A DNA stretch of 64,000 bases from Enterobacter sp. JUb54. GTDB taxonomy: Bacteria; Pseudomonadota; Gammaproteobacteria; Enterobacterales; Enterobacteriaceae. A program made the translations under genes and the position numbers. The notes beneath the pieces are model-generated. The model was given only the letters and a program-made list of their open reading frames with translations, searched no databases and had not been told where the DNA came from. Below are positions 55,894 through 64,000 of the stretch, piece after piece. Each line of letters opens with the position of its first letter. The stretch's first letter is position 1. The DNA lies in the NCBI RefSeq assembly GCF_014298075.1, contig NZ_CP060418.1, forward strand, positions 3,844,001-3,908,000, written 5' to 3'.

Positions 55894-57149
55894 CCACTCA
55901 ACTTGAACAAGCCTGGGAGATTGCTAAACAGCGCTACGCCGCCGTTGGCGTGGATGTCGAGGAGGCCCTGCGCCAGCTGGACCGGCTACCGGTATCGATG
56001 CACTGCTGGCAGGGTGATGATGTTGCCGGCTTCGAAAACCCGGAAGGAAGCCTGACCGGCGGCATCCAGGCCACCGGGAATTACCCAGGGAAAGCGCGCA
56101 ACGCCAGCGAATTACGCGCCGACCTTGAGCAGGCACTGAGCCTGATCCCCGGGCCAAAGCGCCTGAATCTGCATGCGCTCTATCTGGAGTCAGATACCCC
56201 GGTGGCGCGCAATGAAATCCAACCGCAGCACTTCCGTAACTGGGTTGAGTGGGCGAAAACCCAGGGGCTGGGGCTGGACTTTAACCCTTCCTGCTTCTCC
56301 CATCCGCTGAGCGCCGACGGCTTTACCCTGTCGCATGCCAACGACGACATCCGCCAGTTCTGGATCGATCACTGTAAGGCCAGCCGTCGCGTATCGGCCT
56401 ATTTCGGCGAGCAGCTCGGCACCCCTTCAGTGATGAATATCTGGATCCCCGACGGCATGAAGGACATCACCGTCGACCGTTTCGCGCCGCGCCAGCGCCT
56501 GCTGAATGCGCTGGATGAGGTGATCAGCGAGAAACTCAACCCGGCGCACCATATCGATGCCGTGGAGAGCAAGCTGTTTGGGATCGGCGCCGAAAGCTAC
56601 ACCGTCGGCTCCAACGAGTTCTATATGGGCTACGCCACCAGCCGTCAGACCGCCCTGTGCCTGGATGCCGGCCACTTCCATCCCACGGAAGTGATTTCCG
56701 ACAAAATCTCCGCTGCCATGCTGTACATCCCGCGCCTGCTGCTGCACGTCAGCCGCCCGGTGCGCTGGGACAGCGATCACGTAGTGCTGCTGGATGATGA
56801 AACCCAGGCCATTGCCAGCGAAATCATCCGCCACGATCTGTTCGACCGCGTACACATTGGCCTCGATTTCTTTGATGCCTCCATCAACCGCATCGCCGCC
56901 TGGGTGATCGGCACCCGCAACATGAAAAAAGCGCTGCTGCGCGCCCTGCTGGAGCCGACCGGACAGCTGCGTCAGCTGGAAGCCGACGGCGATTACACCG
57001 CCCGCCTGGCCCTGCTGGAAGAGCAGAAATGCCTGCCGTGGCAGGCCATCTGGGAGATGTATTGCCAGCGCCACGATACCCCGGCGGGCAGCCAGTGGCT
57101 GGATAGCGTGCGGGCGTATGAAAAAACGGTGTTGGTCCAACGCGGGTAG
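55890..57149 (+). CDS. rhaA: L-rhamnose isomerase RhaA
   Basis: The 419-residue Mn-dependent enzyme converts L-rhamnose to L-rhamnulose. The ATG at 55890 ([10 protein letters not shown]) follows AAGGAGC; an in-frame TTG two codons earlier is unlikely. The metal-site regions [19 protein letters not shown] and [12 protein letters not shown] are conserved. Length equals E. coli. It is second in the operon, with a 108-base hairpin-rich gap before rhaD. Confidence 0.96.
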   Translation: MTTQLEQAWEIAKQRYAAVGVDVEEALRQLDRLPVSMHCWQGDDVAGFENPEGSLTGGIQATGNYPGKARNASELRADLEQALSLIPGPKRLNLHALYLESDTPVARNEIQPQHFRNWVEWAKTQGLGLDFNPSCFSHPLSADGFTLSHANDDIRQFWIDHCKASRRVSAYFGEQLGTPSVMNIWIPDGMKDITVDRFAPRQRLLNALDEVISEKLNPAHHIDAVESKLFGIGAESYTVGSNEFYMGYATSRQTALCLDAGHFHPTEVISDKISAAMLYIPRLLLHVSRPVRWDSDHVVLLDDETQAIASEIIRHDLFDRVHIGLDFFDASINRIAAWVIGTRNMKKALLRALLEPTGQLRQLEADGDYTARLALLEEQKCLPWQAIWEMYCQRHDTPAGSQWLDSVRAYEKTVLVQRG

Positions 57150-57162
57150 TGTCAGCACATCC

Positions 57163-57229
57163 CCGGTCGCGCCGTACTGAGCGGGCGACCGGCATATAAA
57201 CAACCTATTTATGGTGAGGGGCGCTCCCC
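57163..57229. repeat. Hairpin-rich gap between rhaA and rhaD
   Basis: CCGGTCGC (57163-57170) pairs with GCGACCGG (57185-57192), and GGGG (57218-57221) pairs with CCCC (57226-57229). There is no T-run. The pair looks like a REP-like mRNA-stabilising element that could give rhaBA more stable message than rhaD and the genes behind it. Confidence 0.55.
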
Positions 57230-57257
57230 GCATCGCATTAACAGGAAACGCAAGACT

Positions 57258-58088
57258 ATGCAGAACATCAACCACTCCTGGTTCGTCCAGGGCATGATTA
57301 AAGCCACTTCCGATGCCTGGCTGAAGGGCTGGGACGAGCGCAACGGCGGTAACCTGACGCTGCGTCTCGATGAGGCGGATATTGCACCGTTCACGGCCGA
57401 TTTCCACGCCAAACCGCGCTATATCTCGCTGAGCCAGCCGATGCCAACCCTGGCTAATCAGCCGTTTCTGGTCACCGGCTCAGGTAAATTCTTCCGTAAT
57501 GTGCAACTCGACCCGGCTGCCAACCTTGGCGTCGTAAAAGTCGACAGCGACGGCGCGGGATATCATATTCTGTGGGGGCTGACCGACGACGCGGTGCCGA
57601 CGTCTGAACTGCCGGCGCACTTCCTGTCACATAGCGAACGCATCAAGCTCACCCACGGCAAAGACCGCGTGATCATGCACTGTCATGCCACCAATCTGAT
57701 TGCCCTGACCTATGTCCTGGAAAACAACAGCGAACTGGTTACCCGCAAGCTGTGGGAAGGCAGCACCGAGTGTCTGGTGGTGTTCCCGGACGGCGTCGGC
57801 ATGCTGCCCTGGATGGTGCCCGGTACCGACGAAATCGGTCAGGCCACCGCCCAACAAATGCAGCAACATTCTCTGGTACTGTGGCCTTTCCACGGGGTCT
57901 TCGGCAGCGGCCCGACGCTGGACGAAACCTTTGGGCTGATCGATACCGCAGAGAAATCGGCCGAAGTGCTGGTGAAAGTCTATTCGATGGGAGGCATGAA
58001 ACAGACCATTACCCGGGAAGAGCTGATCGCGCTGGGCAAGCGCTTTGATGTGCAACCGATGCAGTCCGCGTTAGACCTTTATCCATAA
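57258..58088 (+). CDS. rhaD: Rhamnulose-1-phosphate aldolase RhaD
   Basis: The 276-residue zinc aldolase splits L-rhamnulose 1-phosphate into dihydroxyacetone phosphate and L-lactaldehyde. The catalytic Glu117 and the zinc ligands His141 and His143 (MHCHATNL) are in place; a third His lies in WPFHGVF. It is two residues longer than E. coli RhaD. ACAGGAAACG precedes the ATG. An ABC importer follows rather than rhaM. Confidence 0.96.
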   Translation: MQNINHSWFVQGMIKATSDAWLKGWDERNGGNLTLRLDEADIAPFTADFHAKPRYISLSQPMPTLANQPFLVTGSGKFFRNVQLDPAANLGVVKVDSDGAGYHILWGLTDDAVPTSELPAHFLSHSERIKLTHGKDRVIMHCHATNLIALTYVLENNSELVTRKLWEGSTECLVVFPDGVGMLPWMVPGTDEIGQATAQQMQQHSLVLWPFHGVFGSGPTLDETFGLIDTAEKSAEVLVKVYSMGGMKQTITREELIALGKRFDVQPMQSALDLYP

Positions 58089-58096
58089 TAACATCG

Positions 58097-58120
58097 CGCC
58101 CCGCTCACTGAGACGGGGCG
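58097..58120. repeat. Hairpin between rhaD and the ABC genes
   Basis: CGCCCCG (58097-58103) pairs with CGGGGCG (58114-58120) around 10 bases. It is followed by AACTCTGTCACC with no T-run, so transcription probably continues into the ABC genes at a reduced level. Confidence 0.55.
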
Positions 58121-58167
58121 AACTCTGTCACCTGCAAACCCAACTCAAAATATGTGGAGTAAAAGCA

Positions 58168-59154
58168 ATGAAAATAAAGACAAGCTTGATCCTCACCGTT
58201 GCCGCTCTGGCGTTGTCCGGTTCCGCTTTAGCTGAAGTAAAAATCGCCCTCGTGGCGAAATCGTTAGGCAATGGCTTCTTCGAAGCAGCAAACGTGGGTG
58301 CCCAGGAGGCAGCCAAAGAGTTAGGTGATGTAAAAGTTATTTATACCGGCCCGACCACCACCACGGCAGAAGCGCAGATCGAAGTGCTTAACGGGTTGAT
58401 CGCCCAGGGGGTTGATGCGATCGCGATATCCGCCAACGATCCGGACGCGGTCGTGCCGGTGTTGAAAAAAGCAATGCAGCGTGGCATCAAGGTGGTCTCC
58501 TGGGACTCCGGTGTCGCGCAGGCCGGACGGCAAATCCATCTCAATCCGTCGAATAACGCCTTAATTGGCGAAACCAACGTCAAGCTTGCCGCCGACGCGC
58601 TGAAAGCGTTGAACGTCGAAAAAGGCGATGTGGCGATCCTCAGCGCCACCCCGACGTCCACCAACCAGAACATCTGGATTGAAGAGATGAAAAAGGTGCT
58701 GCCGCAGTACCCGTCCATCAATCTGGTTACCGTCGCCTACGGCGACGATCTGTCCGATAAGAGCTACCGCGAAGCGGTGGGCCTGTTGAAGTCTTATCCG
58801 GATCTTAAAGTGATCGTGTCGCCTTCATCGGTGGGGATCGTGGCCGCCGCACAGGCGGTGAAAGATCAGGGCAAAATCGGCAAGGTGTACGTCACCGGGC
58901 TGGGGCTGCCGTCTGAAATGGCCGGGGCGATCAAGTCCGGCGCCAGTAAAAGCTTCGCCATCTGGAACCCGATCGACCTCGGCTATGCCGCGACATATCT
59001 GGCTGACGATCTAGTCAAAGGGACCGCCACCAAAACCGAAGCCAACATGGGCAAGCTGGGTAAAGTGCAGCTGGATGCAAACGGTAACGGCGCCATGGCG
59101 CAGCCGTTCGTTTACGATGCCAGCAACATCGATAAGTTCTCGAAGATTTTCTAA
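58168..59154 (+). CDS. Rhamnose-type ABC importer, sugar-binding protein
   Basis: The 328-residue protein belongs to the ribose/galactose-type binding proteins (Peripla_BP_4). A signal peptide ends near Ala22 (SALA), and the two-lobed domain includes GVDAIAISANDPDAVVPVLKKA. It is of the RhaS type of the RhaSTPQ importer studied in Rhizobium leguminosarum. L-rhamnose is the likely ligand from its place within the rha operon; autoinducer-2-type ligands (LsrB) use a related fold. It heads four importer genes. The product has no relation to the AraC regulator RhaS. Confidence 0.88.
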   Translation: MKIKTSLILTVAALALSGSALAEVKIALVAKSLGNGFFEAANVGAQEAAKELGDVKVIYTGPTTTTAEAQIEVLNGLIAQGVDAIAISANDPDAVVPVLKKAMQRGIKVVSWDSGVAQAGRQIHLNPSNNALIGETNVKLAADALKALNVEKGDVAILSATPTSTNQNIWIEEMKKVLPQYPSINLVTVAYGDDLSDKSYREAVGLLKSYPDLKVIVSPSSVGIVAAAQAVKDQGKIGKVYVTGLGLPSEMAGAIKSGASKSFAIWNPIDLGYAATYLADDLVKGTATKTEANMGKLGKVQLDANGNGAMAQPFVYDASNIDKFSKIF

Positions 59155-59161
59155 TCCTCAT

Positions 59162-59186
59162 CCCCTGCTTCTCCTGGCGGCAGGGG
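59162..59186. repeat. Hairpin between binding protein and ATPase genes
   Basis: CCCCTGC (59162-59168) pairs with GCAGGGG (59180-59186) and is followed by a short A-run. Such stems after binding-protein genes often raise the amount of binding protein relative to the membrane parts. Confidence 0.6.
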
Positions 59187-59204
59187 AAAAACCGGAGAAC
59201 TATC

Positions 59205-60716
59205 ATGTCAGCACCCACTCCTCTGCTGTCGCTTAAGGGCATCACCAAGGTTTTTCCCGGTGTGCGTGCCCTCGAGAACGTGCAGCTCGACCTCTGGCCC
59301 GGCAAAGTGACCGCCTTAATCGGCGAAAACGGCGCGGGCAAGTCCACGCTGGTCAAAGTGATGACCGGTATTTATCAGCCCGAAGAGGGCGACATTCTCT
59401 ATAAAGCGATCCCCATTCAGCTGCCGAACCCGGAGTCGGCGCATAAGGTGGGGATAACCGCGATTCATCAGGAAACCGTGCTGTTTGACGAGCTGTCGGT
59501 GACCGAAAATATTTTCGTCGGCCAGTATCTGCATACCGGCCTGCTGAAGAAGCTCGACTGGCCGGCGATGCATCGAAAAGCCGGTGAAATCCTCAATCGC
59601 CTTGAGGTGCAGATTGACCCGCGGGCGACGCTGAAAACCCTCAGCATCGCCCAGCGTCATATGGTGGCGATTGCCCGGGCGCTCTCTTTTGAAGCGCAGG
59701 TGGTGATTCTCGACGAGCCTACCGCGGCGCTCTCCCAGCATGAAATTCTGGAGTTTTATCAAATCGTTGAACGCCTGAAGCTCGACGGCAAAGCGATCTT
59801 GTTTATCTCGCATAAGTTCGACGAAATTTTCGAACTGGCAGATCACTACACCATTCTGCGCGACGGCGTGTACGTCAGCTCCGGCGATATTCACGCGATC
59901 ACCGAAGAGCAGATGGTGGCGATGATGGTCGGCCGGGCCATCACCCAGACCTACCCGAAGGTCGACTGCACGCCGGGAGAAACGGTGCTTGAGGTGAAAA
60001 ACCTGTGCCACCCGACCGAGTTTGCCGATATTACCTTTTCGCTGCGCAAAGGCGAGATTCTGGGCTTCTATGGCCTGGTCGGCGCCGGGCGTACCGAACT
60101 GATGCAGGCGCTCTCTGGGGTCTCCCGACCGTCATCCGGCGAAATCGTGCTCAACGGCAAAACGGTGCGCTTTCGCCAGCCGGCGGACGCCATCCAGGCC
60201 GGGATTGTCTGCGTACCGGAAGAGCGGCAGAAACAGGGGGCAATTATCGCCCTGCCCATCGCCCAGAACATCAGCCTGCCGCAGCTCAGCAAGCTGAACC
60301 CCAACGGCGTGCTGAACGATGCCCGCGAATGGCGGCTGGCGGATGAATACGCCACGCGTCTGCAGGTCAAAGCTTTTAGCTGGCGGCAGGCGGTAGAGAC
60401 GCTCTCCGGCGGCAACCAGCAGAAAGTGGTGATCGGCAAATGGCTGGCGACCCATCCGGACGTAATTATTCTCGATGAGCCGACCAAAGGCATCGATATC
60501 GGCTCCAAAGCGGCAGTGCATCAGTTTATGTCCGAGCTGGTGAGCCAGGGGCTGGCGGTGATTATGGTCTCTTCGGAATTACCGGAAGTGATGGGGATGT
60601 CGGACCGGATAATCGTGATGCACGAAGGGTTGATGGTTGCCGAGTATCGCGCAGGCGAAGCGACGGCAGAAACCATCGTCAGCGCCGCCAGCGGCACCGG
60701 CCAGGAGGCAGCATAA
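59205..60716 (+). CDS. Rhamnose-type ABC importer, double ATPase
   Basis: The 503-residue protein has two fused nucleotide-binding domains, as in RbsA/AraG. Domain 1 has Walker A GENGAGKST (about 43-51), signature LSIAQRHMVAIARAL and Walker B VVILDEPTAAL. Domain 2 has a degenerate Walker A GLVGAGRTEL but an intact signature LSGGNQQKVVIGKWL and Walker B VIILDEPTKGID. This asymmetry is usual in the family. The stop overlaps the start of the next gene by one base (TAATG). Confidence 0.93.
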   Translation: MSAPTPLLSLKGITKVFPGVRALENVQLDLWPGKVTALIGENGAGKSTLVKVMTGIYQPEEGDILYKAIPIQLPNPESAHKVGITAIHQETVLFDELSVTENIFVGQYLHTGLLKKLDWPAMHRKAGEILNRLEVQIDPRATLKTLSIAQRHMVAIARALSFEAQVVILDEPTAALSQHEILEFYQIVERLKLDGKAILFISHKFDEIFELADHYTILRDGVYVSSGDIHAITEEQMVAMMVGRAITQTYPKVDCTPGETVLEVKNLCHPTEFADITFSLRKGEILGFYGLVGAGRTELMQALSGVSRPSSGEIVLNGKTVRFRQPADAIQAGIVCVPEERQKQGAIIALPIAQNISLPQLSKLNPNGVLNDAREWRLADEYATRLQVKAFSWRQAVETLSGGNQQKVVIGKWLATHPDVIILDEPTKGIDIGSKAAVHQFMSELVSQGLAVIMVSSELPEVMGMSDRIIVMHEGLMVAEYRAGEATAETIVSAASGTGQEAA

Positions 60717-61720
60717 TGGGGCGACAACTGCTTAAACACCGCGAAGCGCTGCTGGCGGCGGTGATCGTTTTGATGATCGGCGCCATCGGCAGCCGGGTGC
60801 CGTCGTTTATTTCGCCGGGCAATCTGGCGGAGATGTTTAACGACACCGCCATCCTGATCATCCTCGCGCTTGGCCAGATGATGGTGCTGCTGACGAAAGG
60901 CATCGATCTGTCGATGGCCGCCAACCTGGCGCTCACCGGAATGATCGTCGCGCTGCTCAACGCCCACTATCCGGGGATCCCGGTTGTGGCGCTGCTGGCG
61001 CTGGCAACCTTGCTGGGCCTGTTGATGGGGGTAATAAATGGCCTGCTGGTGTGGCGGCTCGGTATTCCGGCCATCGTGGTCACCCTGGGGACCATGAGCA
61101 TCTATCGCGGCATTATTTTCCTGCTCTCCGACGGCGGCTGGGTCAACTCGCACCAGATGAGCGCCGGGTTCCTCGGCCTGCCGCGCACCTCATTCCTGGG
61201 GCTGCCGTTGCTGAGCTGGTGCGCCATCGCCGCGCTGTGCCTGGTCGGCTATTTCCTGCGCTACAGCCGCACCGGCCGGGCGTTATACACCGCGGGCGGC
61301 AACGCCACGGCGGCCTATTACACCGGGATTAATGCCGGGAAAATGCAGTTCGTCAGCTTCTGCCTTTCCGGCGCGCTGGCCGGGTTCTGCGGCTATCTGT
61401 GGATTTCGCGCTTTGCCGTCGCCTACGTGGATGTTGCCAATGGCTTTGAGCTGCAGGTGGTTGCCGCCTGCGTCATCGGCGGCATCAGCACCATGGGCGG
61501 GACCGGACGGGTGCTGGGTTGCCTGTGCGGCGCGCTGTTCCTTGGGGTTATCAATAACGCGCTGCCGGTGATCGGCATTTCGCCGTTCTGGCAAATGGCG
61601 ATTTCCGGCGCGGTCATTGTGATTGCGGTGCTCCTGAACGAGCGCAGCAATAAAGGGCACGGGCGGTTAATCCTGCGAAACGCAGCGTTAGCCCGGCAGA
61701 AACAGGCGGTGAAATCATGA
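60716..61720 (+). CDS. Rhamnose-type ABC importer, permease 1
   Basis: A 334-residue RbsC-family permease (BPD_transp_2) with about 9-10 hydrophobic segments. Typical motifs are GIDLSMAANLALTGMI and the coupling-region stretch IPAIVVTLGTMSIYRGIIF. It corresponds to RhaP of RhaSTPQ. It overlaps the second permease gene by four bases. Confidence 0.9.
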   Translation: MGRQLLKHREALLAAVIVLMIGAIGSRVPSFISPGNLAEMFNDTAILIILALGQMMVLLTKGIDLSMAANLALTGMIVALLNAHYPGIPVVALLALATLLGLLMGVINGLLVWRLGIPAIVVTLGTMSIYRGIIFLLSDGGWVNSHQMSAGFLGLPRTSFLGLPLLSWCAIAALCLVGYFLRYSRTGRALYTAGGNATAAYYTGINAGKMQFVSFCLSGALAGFCGYLWISRFAVAYVDVANGFELQVVAACVIGGISTMGGTGRVLGCLCGALFLGVINNALPVIGISPFWQMAISGAVIVIAVLLNERSNKGHGRLILRNAALARQKQAVKS

Positions 61721-62736
61721 GCAAAATGATGCTATCTGAAGAGATCAAAAGCGTGCCGGTTGCGCCGTCGCCGCTGCGCCGCCTGCTGTGCTGGGAGGGA
61801 TTCCTGCTGGCGGTCACGCTGGCGGTGTTTATTGCCAATGCGCTGGCGTCTCCCTACTTCCTCAATATCTGGAACCTGTCGGACGCCACGTTTAACTTTA
61901 CCGAAAAAGCGATCATCGTTCTGCCGATGGCAATGCTGATTATTGCCCGGGAAATCGACCTCTCGGTGGCGTCGACGATGGCGCTAAGCTCAACGGTCAT
62001 GGGCTTCTGCGCGGCGGCGGGGATGGACACGCCGCTGCTGGTTATGGTGGGTCTCGGCGTGGGGCTGCTGTGCGGCCTGTTTAACGGCATCCTGGTGACG
62101 CGCTTTAATCTGTCGTCGATTGTTATCACTATCGGCACCATGAGCCTGTATCGCGGCCTGACCTATATCCTGCTGGGCGACAAGGCTCTGAATCAGTACC
62201 CGGAAAGCTTCGCGTGGTTCGGCCAGGGCTACGTATGGGGCGCGCTCTCCTTCGAGTTCGCGCTGTTTATCCTGCTCGCCGTCGCCTTTACCTTCCTGCT
62301 GCATAAAACCAACTTTGGTCGCCGGACTTACGCCATCGGCAATAACCCCACCGGAGCCTGGTTCTCCGGGATTAACGTCAAGCGCCACAACCTCGTGCTG
62401 TTTGCGCTGGTCGGGCTGATGGCGGGCCTGGCCGCGGTGCTGCTGACCTCAAGACTCGGCAGCACCCGCCCGACCCTGGCGATGGGCTGGGAGCTGGCGG
62501 TGGTGACCATGGCGGTACTCGGCGGCGTCAACATTCTTGGGGGGGCCGGCAGCATGGTGGGGGTGATTATCGCCGCCTTCCTGATGGGGCTGGTGACCTT
62601 CGGCCTGAGCCTGCTCAACGTGCCGGGCATCGTTATGTCAATCATCATCGGCGCGATGCTGATTGTGGTGATTTCACTGCCCATCATTACCCGACGGGTG
62701 ATGCAACGCAGGGGCAGCCAAAAGGATAACCCGTAG
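61717..62736 (+). CDS. Rhamnose-type ABC importer, permease 2
   Basis: A 339-residue RbsC-family permease, paralogue of the preceding one, with REIDLSVASTMALSSTVMG and LSSIVITIGTMSLYRGLTY. It corresponds to RhaQ. Two different permeases with one double ATPase and one binding protein make a complete importer. The dehydrogenase gene follows after 18 bases. Confidence 0.9.
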   Translation: MSKMMLSEEIKSVPVAPSPLRRLLCWEGFLLAVTLAVFIANALASPYFLNIWNLSDATFNFTEKAIIVLPMAMLIIAREIDLSVASTMALSSTVMGFCAAAGMDTPLLVMVGLGVGLLCGLFNGILVTRFNLSSIVITIGTMSLYRGLTYILLGDKALNQYPESFAWFGQGYVWGALSFEFALFILLAVAFTFLLHKTNFGRRTYAIGNNPTGAWFSGINVKRHNLVLFALVGLMAGLAAVLLTSRLGSTRPTLAMGWELAVVTMAVLGGVNILGGAGSMVGVIIAAFLMGLVTFGLSLLNVPGIVMSIIIGAMLIVVISLPIITRRVMQRRGSQKDNP

Positions 62737-62754
62737 ATATTAAGGAGAATAATC

Positions 62755-63903
62755 ATGAGCTTTATGTTGGCATTACCCAAAATTAGCCTGCACGGCGCAG
62801 GGGCCATCGGCGATATGGTGGAACTGGTGGCGAAAAAACCGTGGGGAAAAGCGCTGATTGTCACCGATGGTCAGTTGGTAAAGCTGGGCCTGCTGGACAG
62901 CCTGTTTGCCGCCCTCGATAAACACCAGTTGGCTTATCATCTGTTTGATGAAGTGTTTCCCAACCCTACCGAGGCGCTGGTGCAACAAGGCTATGCCACC
63001 TATCTGGCGGCAGGCTGCGACTACCTCATCGCCTTTGGCGGCGGTAGCCCGATCGATACTGCCAAAGCGGTGAAAATTCTGACCGCGAACCCGGCCCCGT
63101 CGACCGCCTATGCCGGCGTGGGCAAAGTACAAAATGCCGGCGTGCCGCTGGTGGCCATCAACACCACCGCCGGTACAGCAGCGGAAATGACCAGCAACGC
63201 GGTGATTATCGATAGCGAACGCCAGGTCAAGGAGGTGATTATCGACCCCAATATCATCCCCGATATTGCAGTCGATGACGCCAGCGTCATGCTGGATCTC
63301 CCGGCCTCCGTCACCGCCGCCACCGGCATGGATGCCCTGACTCACGCCATCGAAGCGTTTGTTAGCGTCGGCGCGCACCCGTTGACCGACGCGAACGCCC
63401 TGGAGGCGATTCGCCTGATCAACCTGTGGCTGCCGCAAGCCGTAGACGATGGGCATCACCTTGAGGCCCGTGAGCAGATGGCCTTTGGTCAGTATCTGGC
63501 GGGAATGGCGTTTAACAGCGCTGGTCTTGGCCTGGTCCACGCGCTGGCCCATCAGCCCGGCGCCACCCATAACCTGCCGCATGGCGTGTGCAACGCTATT
63601 CTGTTGCCGGTGATCGAAAACTTTAACCGCCCGCATGCCGTCTCCCGCTTTGCCCGCGTGGCGCAGGCCATGGGGGTCGATACTCGCGGCATGAGCGATG
63701 AAGCCGCCAGCATGGAGGCCATCGACGCCATTCGCGCCCTGAGCAAACGCGTTGGGATCCCGCAAGGCTTCAGCCAGCTTGGCGTCAGCAAAGCCGATAT
63801 TGAAGGCTGGCTGGATAAAGCGCTGGCCGACCCCTGCGCACCTTGCAACCCGCGCAGCGCCAGCCGCGACGAGGTTCGCGAGCTCTATCTGGAGGCCTTA
63901 TGA
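62755..63903 (+). CDS. Iron-dependent alcohol dehydrogenase, likely lactaldehyde reductase
   Basis: A 382-residue type III alcohol dehydrogenase. The NAD loop [23 protein letters not shown] and the metal-binding segments [13 protein letters not shown] and [19 protein letters not shown] are complete. FucO has the same length, but the motifs look closer to the YiaY branch. Because RhaD releases L-lactaldehyde, the likely job is its reduction to 1,2-propanediol during rhamnose use; in E. coli this step uses FucO from the fuc locus. Activity is inferred from context. It overlaps rhaM by four bases. Confidence 0.85.
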   Translation: MSFMLALPKISLHGAGAIGDMVELVAKKPWGKALIVTDGQLVKLGLLDSLFAALDKHQLAYHLFDEVFPNPTEALVQQGYATYLAAGCDYLIAFGGGSPIDTAKAVKILTANPAPSTAYAGVGKVQNAGVPLVAINTTAGTAAEMTSNAVIIDSERQVKEVIIDPNIIPDIAVDDASVMLDLPASVTAATGMDALTHAIEAFVSVGAHPLTDANALEAIRLINLWLPQAVDDGHHLEAREQMAFGQYLAGMAFNSAGLGLVHALAHQPGATHNLPHGVCNAILLPVIENFNRPHAVSRFARVAQAMGVDTRGMSDEAASMEAIDAIRALSKRVGIPQGFSQLGVSKADIEGWLDKALADPCAPCNPRSASRDEVRELYLEAL

Positions 63904-64000
63904 TCCGCAAAGCCTTCGTCATGCAGGTCAATCCCGACGCGCATGAAGAGTACCAGCGCCGCCATACGCCAATCTGGCCAGAGCTGGAGGCGGTGCTGAA
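63900..64000 (+). CDS. rhaM: L-rhamnose mutarotase RhaM, 5' part only
   Basis: The first 33 codons ([19 protein letters not shown], then [14 protein letters not shown]) match E. coli RhaM almost residue for residue; the gene runs off the window. RhaM interconverts alpha and beta anomers of L-rhamnose. It starts at the ATGA shared with the dehydrogenase stop, so it is the last known gene of this rha operon. In E. coli it directly follows rhaD. Confidence 0.94.
   Translation, partial: MIRKAFVMQVNPDAHEEYQRRHTPIWPELEAVL

Noticed and set aside
58168-62736. Assignment of the ABC importer as an autoinducer-2 (Lsr) system
   Set aside because: The fold family is related, but lsrK, lsrR, lsrF and lsrG are absent and the genes lie within the rhamnose operon, so a rhamnose-type importer is more likely.
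62773-63765. 330-codon open frame antisense to the alcohol dehydrogenase
   Set aside because: Shadow of a complete, motif-bearing gene on the other strand.

Overview
The window is chromosomal DNA from a gamma-proteobacterium of the family Enterobacteriaceae, close to the Enterobacter/Klebsiella/Kluyvera/Citrobacter group. The 16S, 23S, 5S and tRNA genes and most proteins are near-copies of the Escherichia coli ones, but the genus cannot be fixed by eye. No prophage, insertion sequence, integron or CRISPR array was seen. Gene order is mostly the E. coli rha-to-rrnB segment read backwards, with several replacements and one rrn-linked rearrangement. Layout. 1-2032: the 3' end of comM, then maoP and hdfR. 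2095-7911: a complete rrn operon on the minus strand (P1, P2, 16S, tRNA-Ile, tRNA-Ala, 23S, 5S, tRNA-Asp, tRNA-Trp, terminator). 7963-14754: murI and btuB with a cobalamin riboswitch, trmA, yijD, fabR and sthA. 14737-20492: oxyR, the OxyS RNA, argHBC and divergent argE with two ARG boxes. 20748-27194: ppc, zinT with a Zur box, yijO, fsaB and gldA. 27228-33869: the methionine block metF, metL, metB and metJ with MetJ operators, interrupted by a divergent LysR regulator and carboxymuconolactone-decarboxylase-like gene. 33995-42591: rpmE, priA, cytR, ftsN, hslVU with a sigma-32 promoter, an ERIC repeat, menA and rraA. 42654-49046: pfkA, fieF, cpxP with the CpxQ RNA in its 3' end, cpxRA, yiiM and sodA. 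49434-64000: a remodelled L-rhamnose locus. How the genes work together. Three blocks are housekeeping metabolism with recognisable local regulators: arginine (ArgR boxes), methionine and B12 (MetJ boxes, B12 riboswitch) and envelope or oxidative stress (CpxR box, OxyR/OxyS, sodA). The rhamnose locus is the most distinctive part. The usual proton symporter gene rhaT is absent from its slot between sodA and rhaR. In that slot lies a three-gene TRAP transporter with a strong RhaS-like palindrome upstream. After rhaBAD comes a four-gene sugar ABC importer of the RhaSTPQ type, an iron-dependent alcohol dehydrogenase likely to reduce L-lactaldehyde, and the rhamnose mutarotase rhaM, which runs off the end. 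Compared with E. coli K-12, these genes are not at their expected places: rhaT, kdgT, the sbp-cdh-tpiA-fpr-glpXKF-zapB block, yiiX, katG-yijEF and ptsA-frw-pfl. I saw no long unexplained coding region; the novelty is in gene combinations, junctions and regulatory sites.
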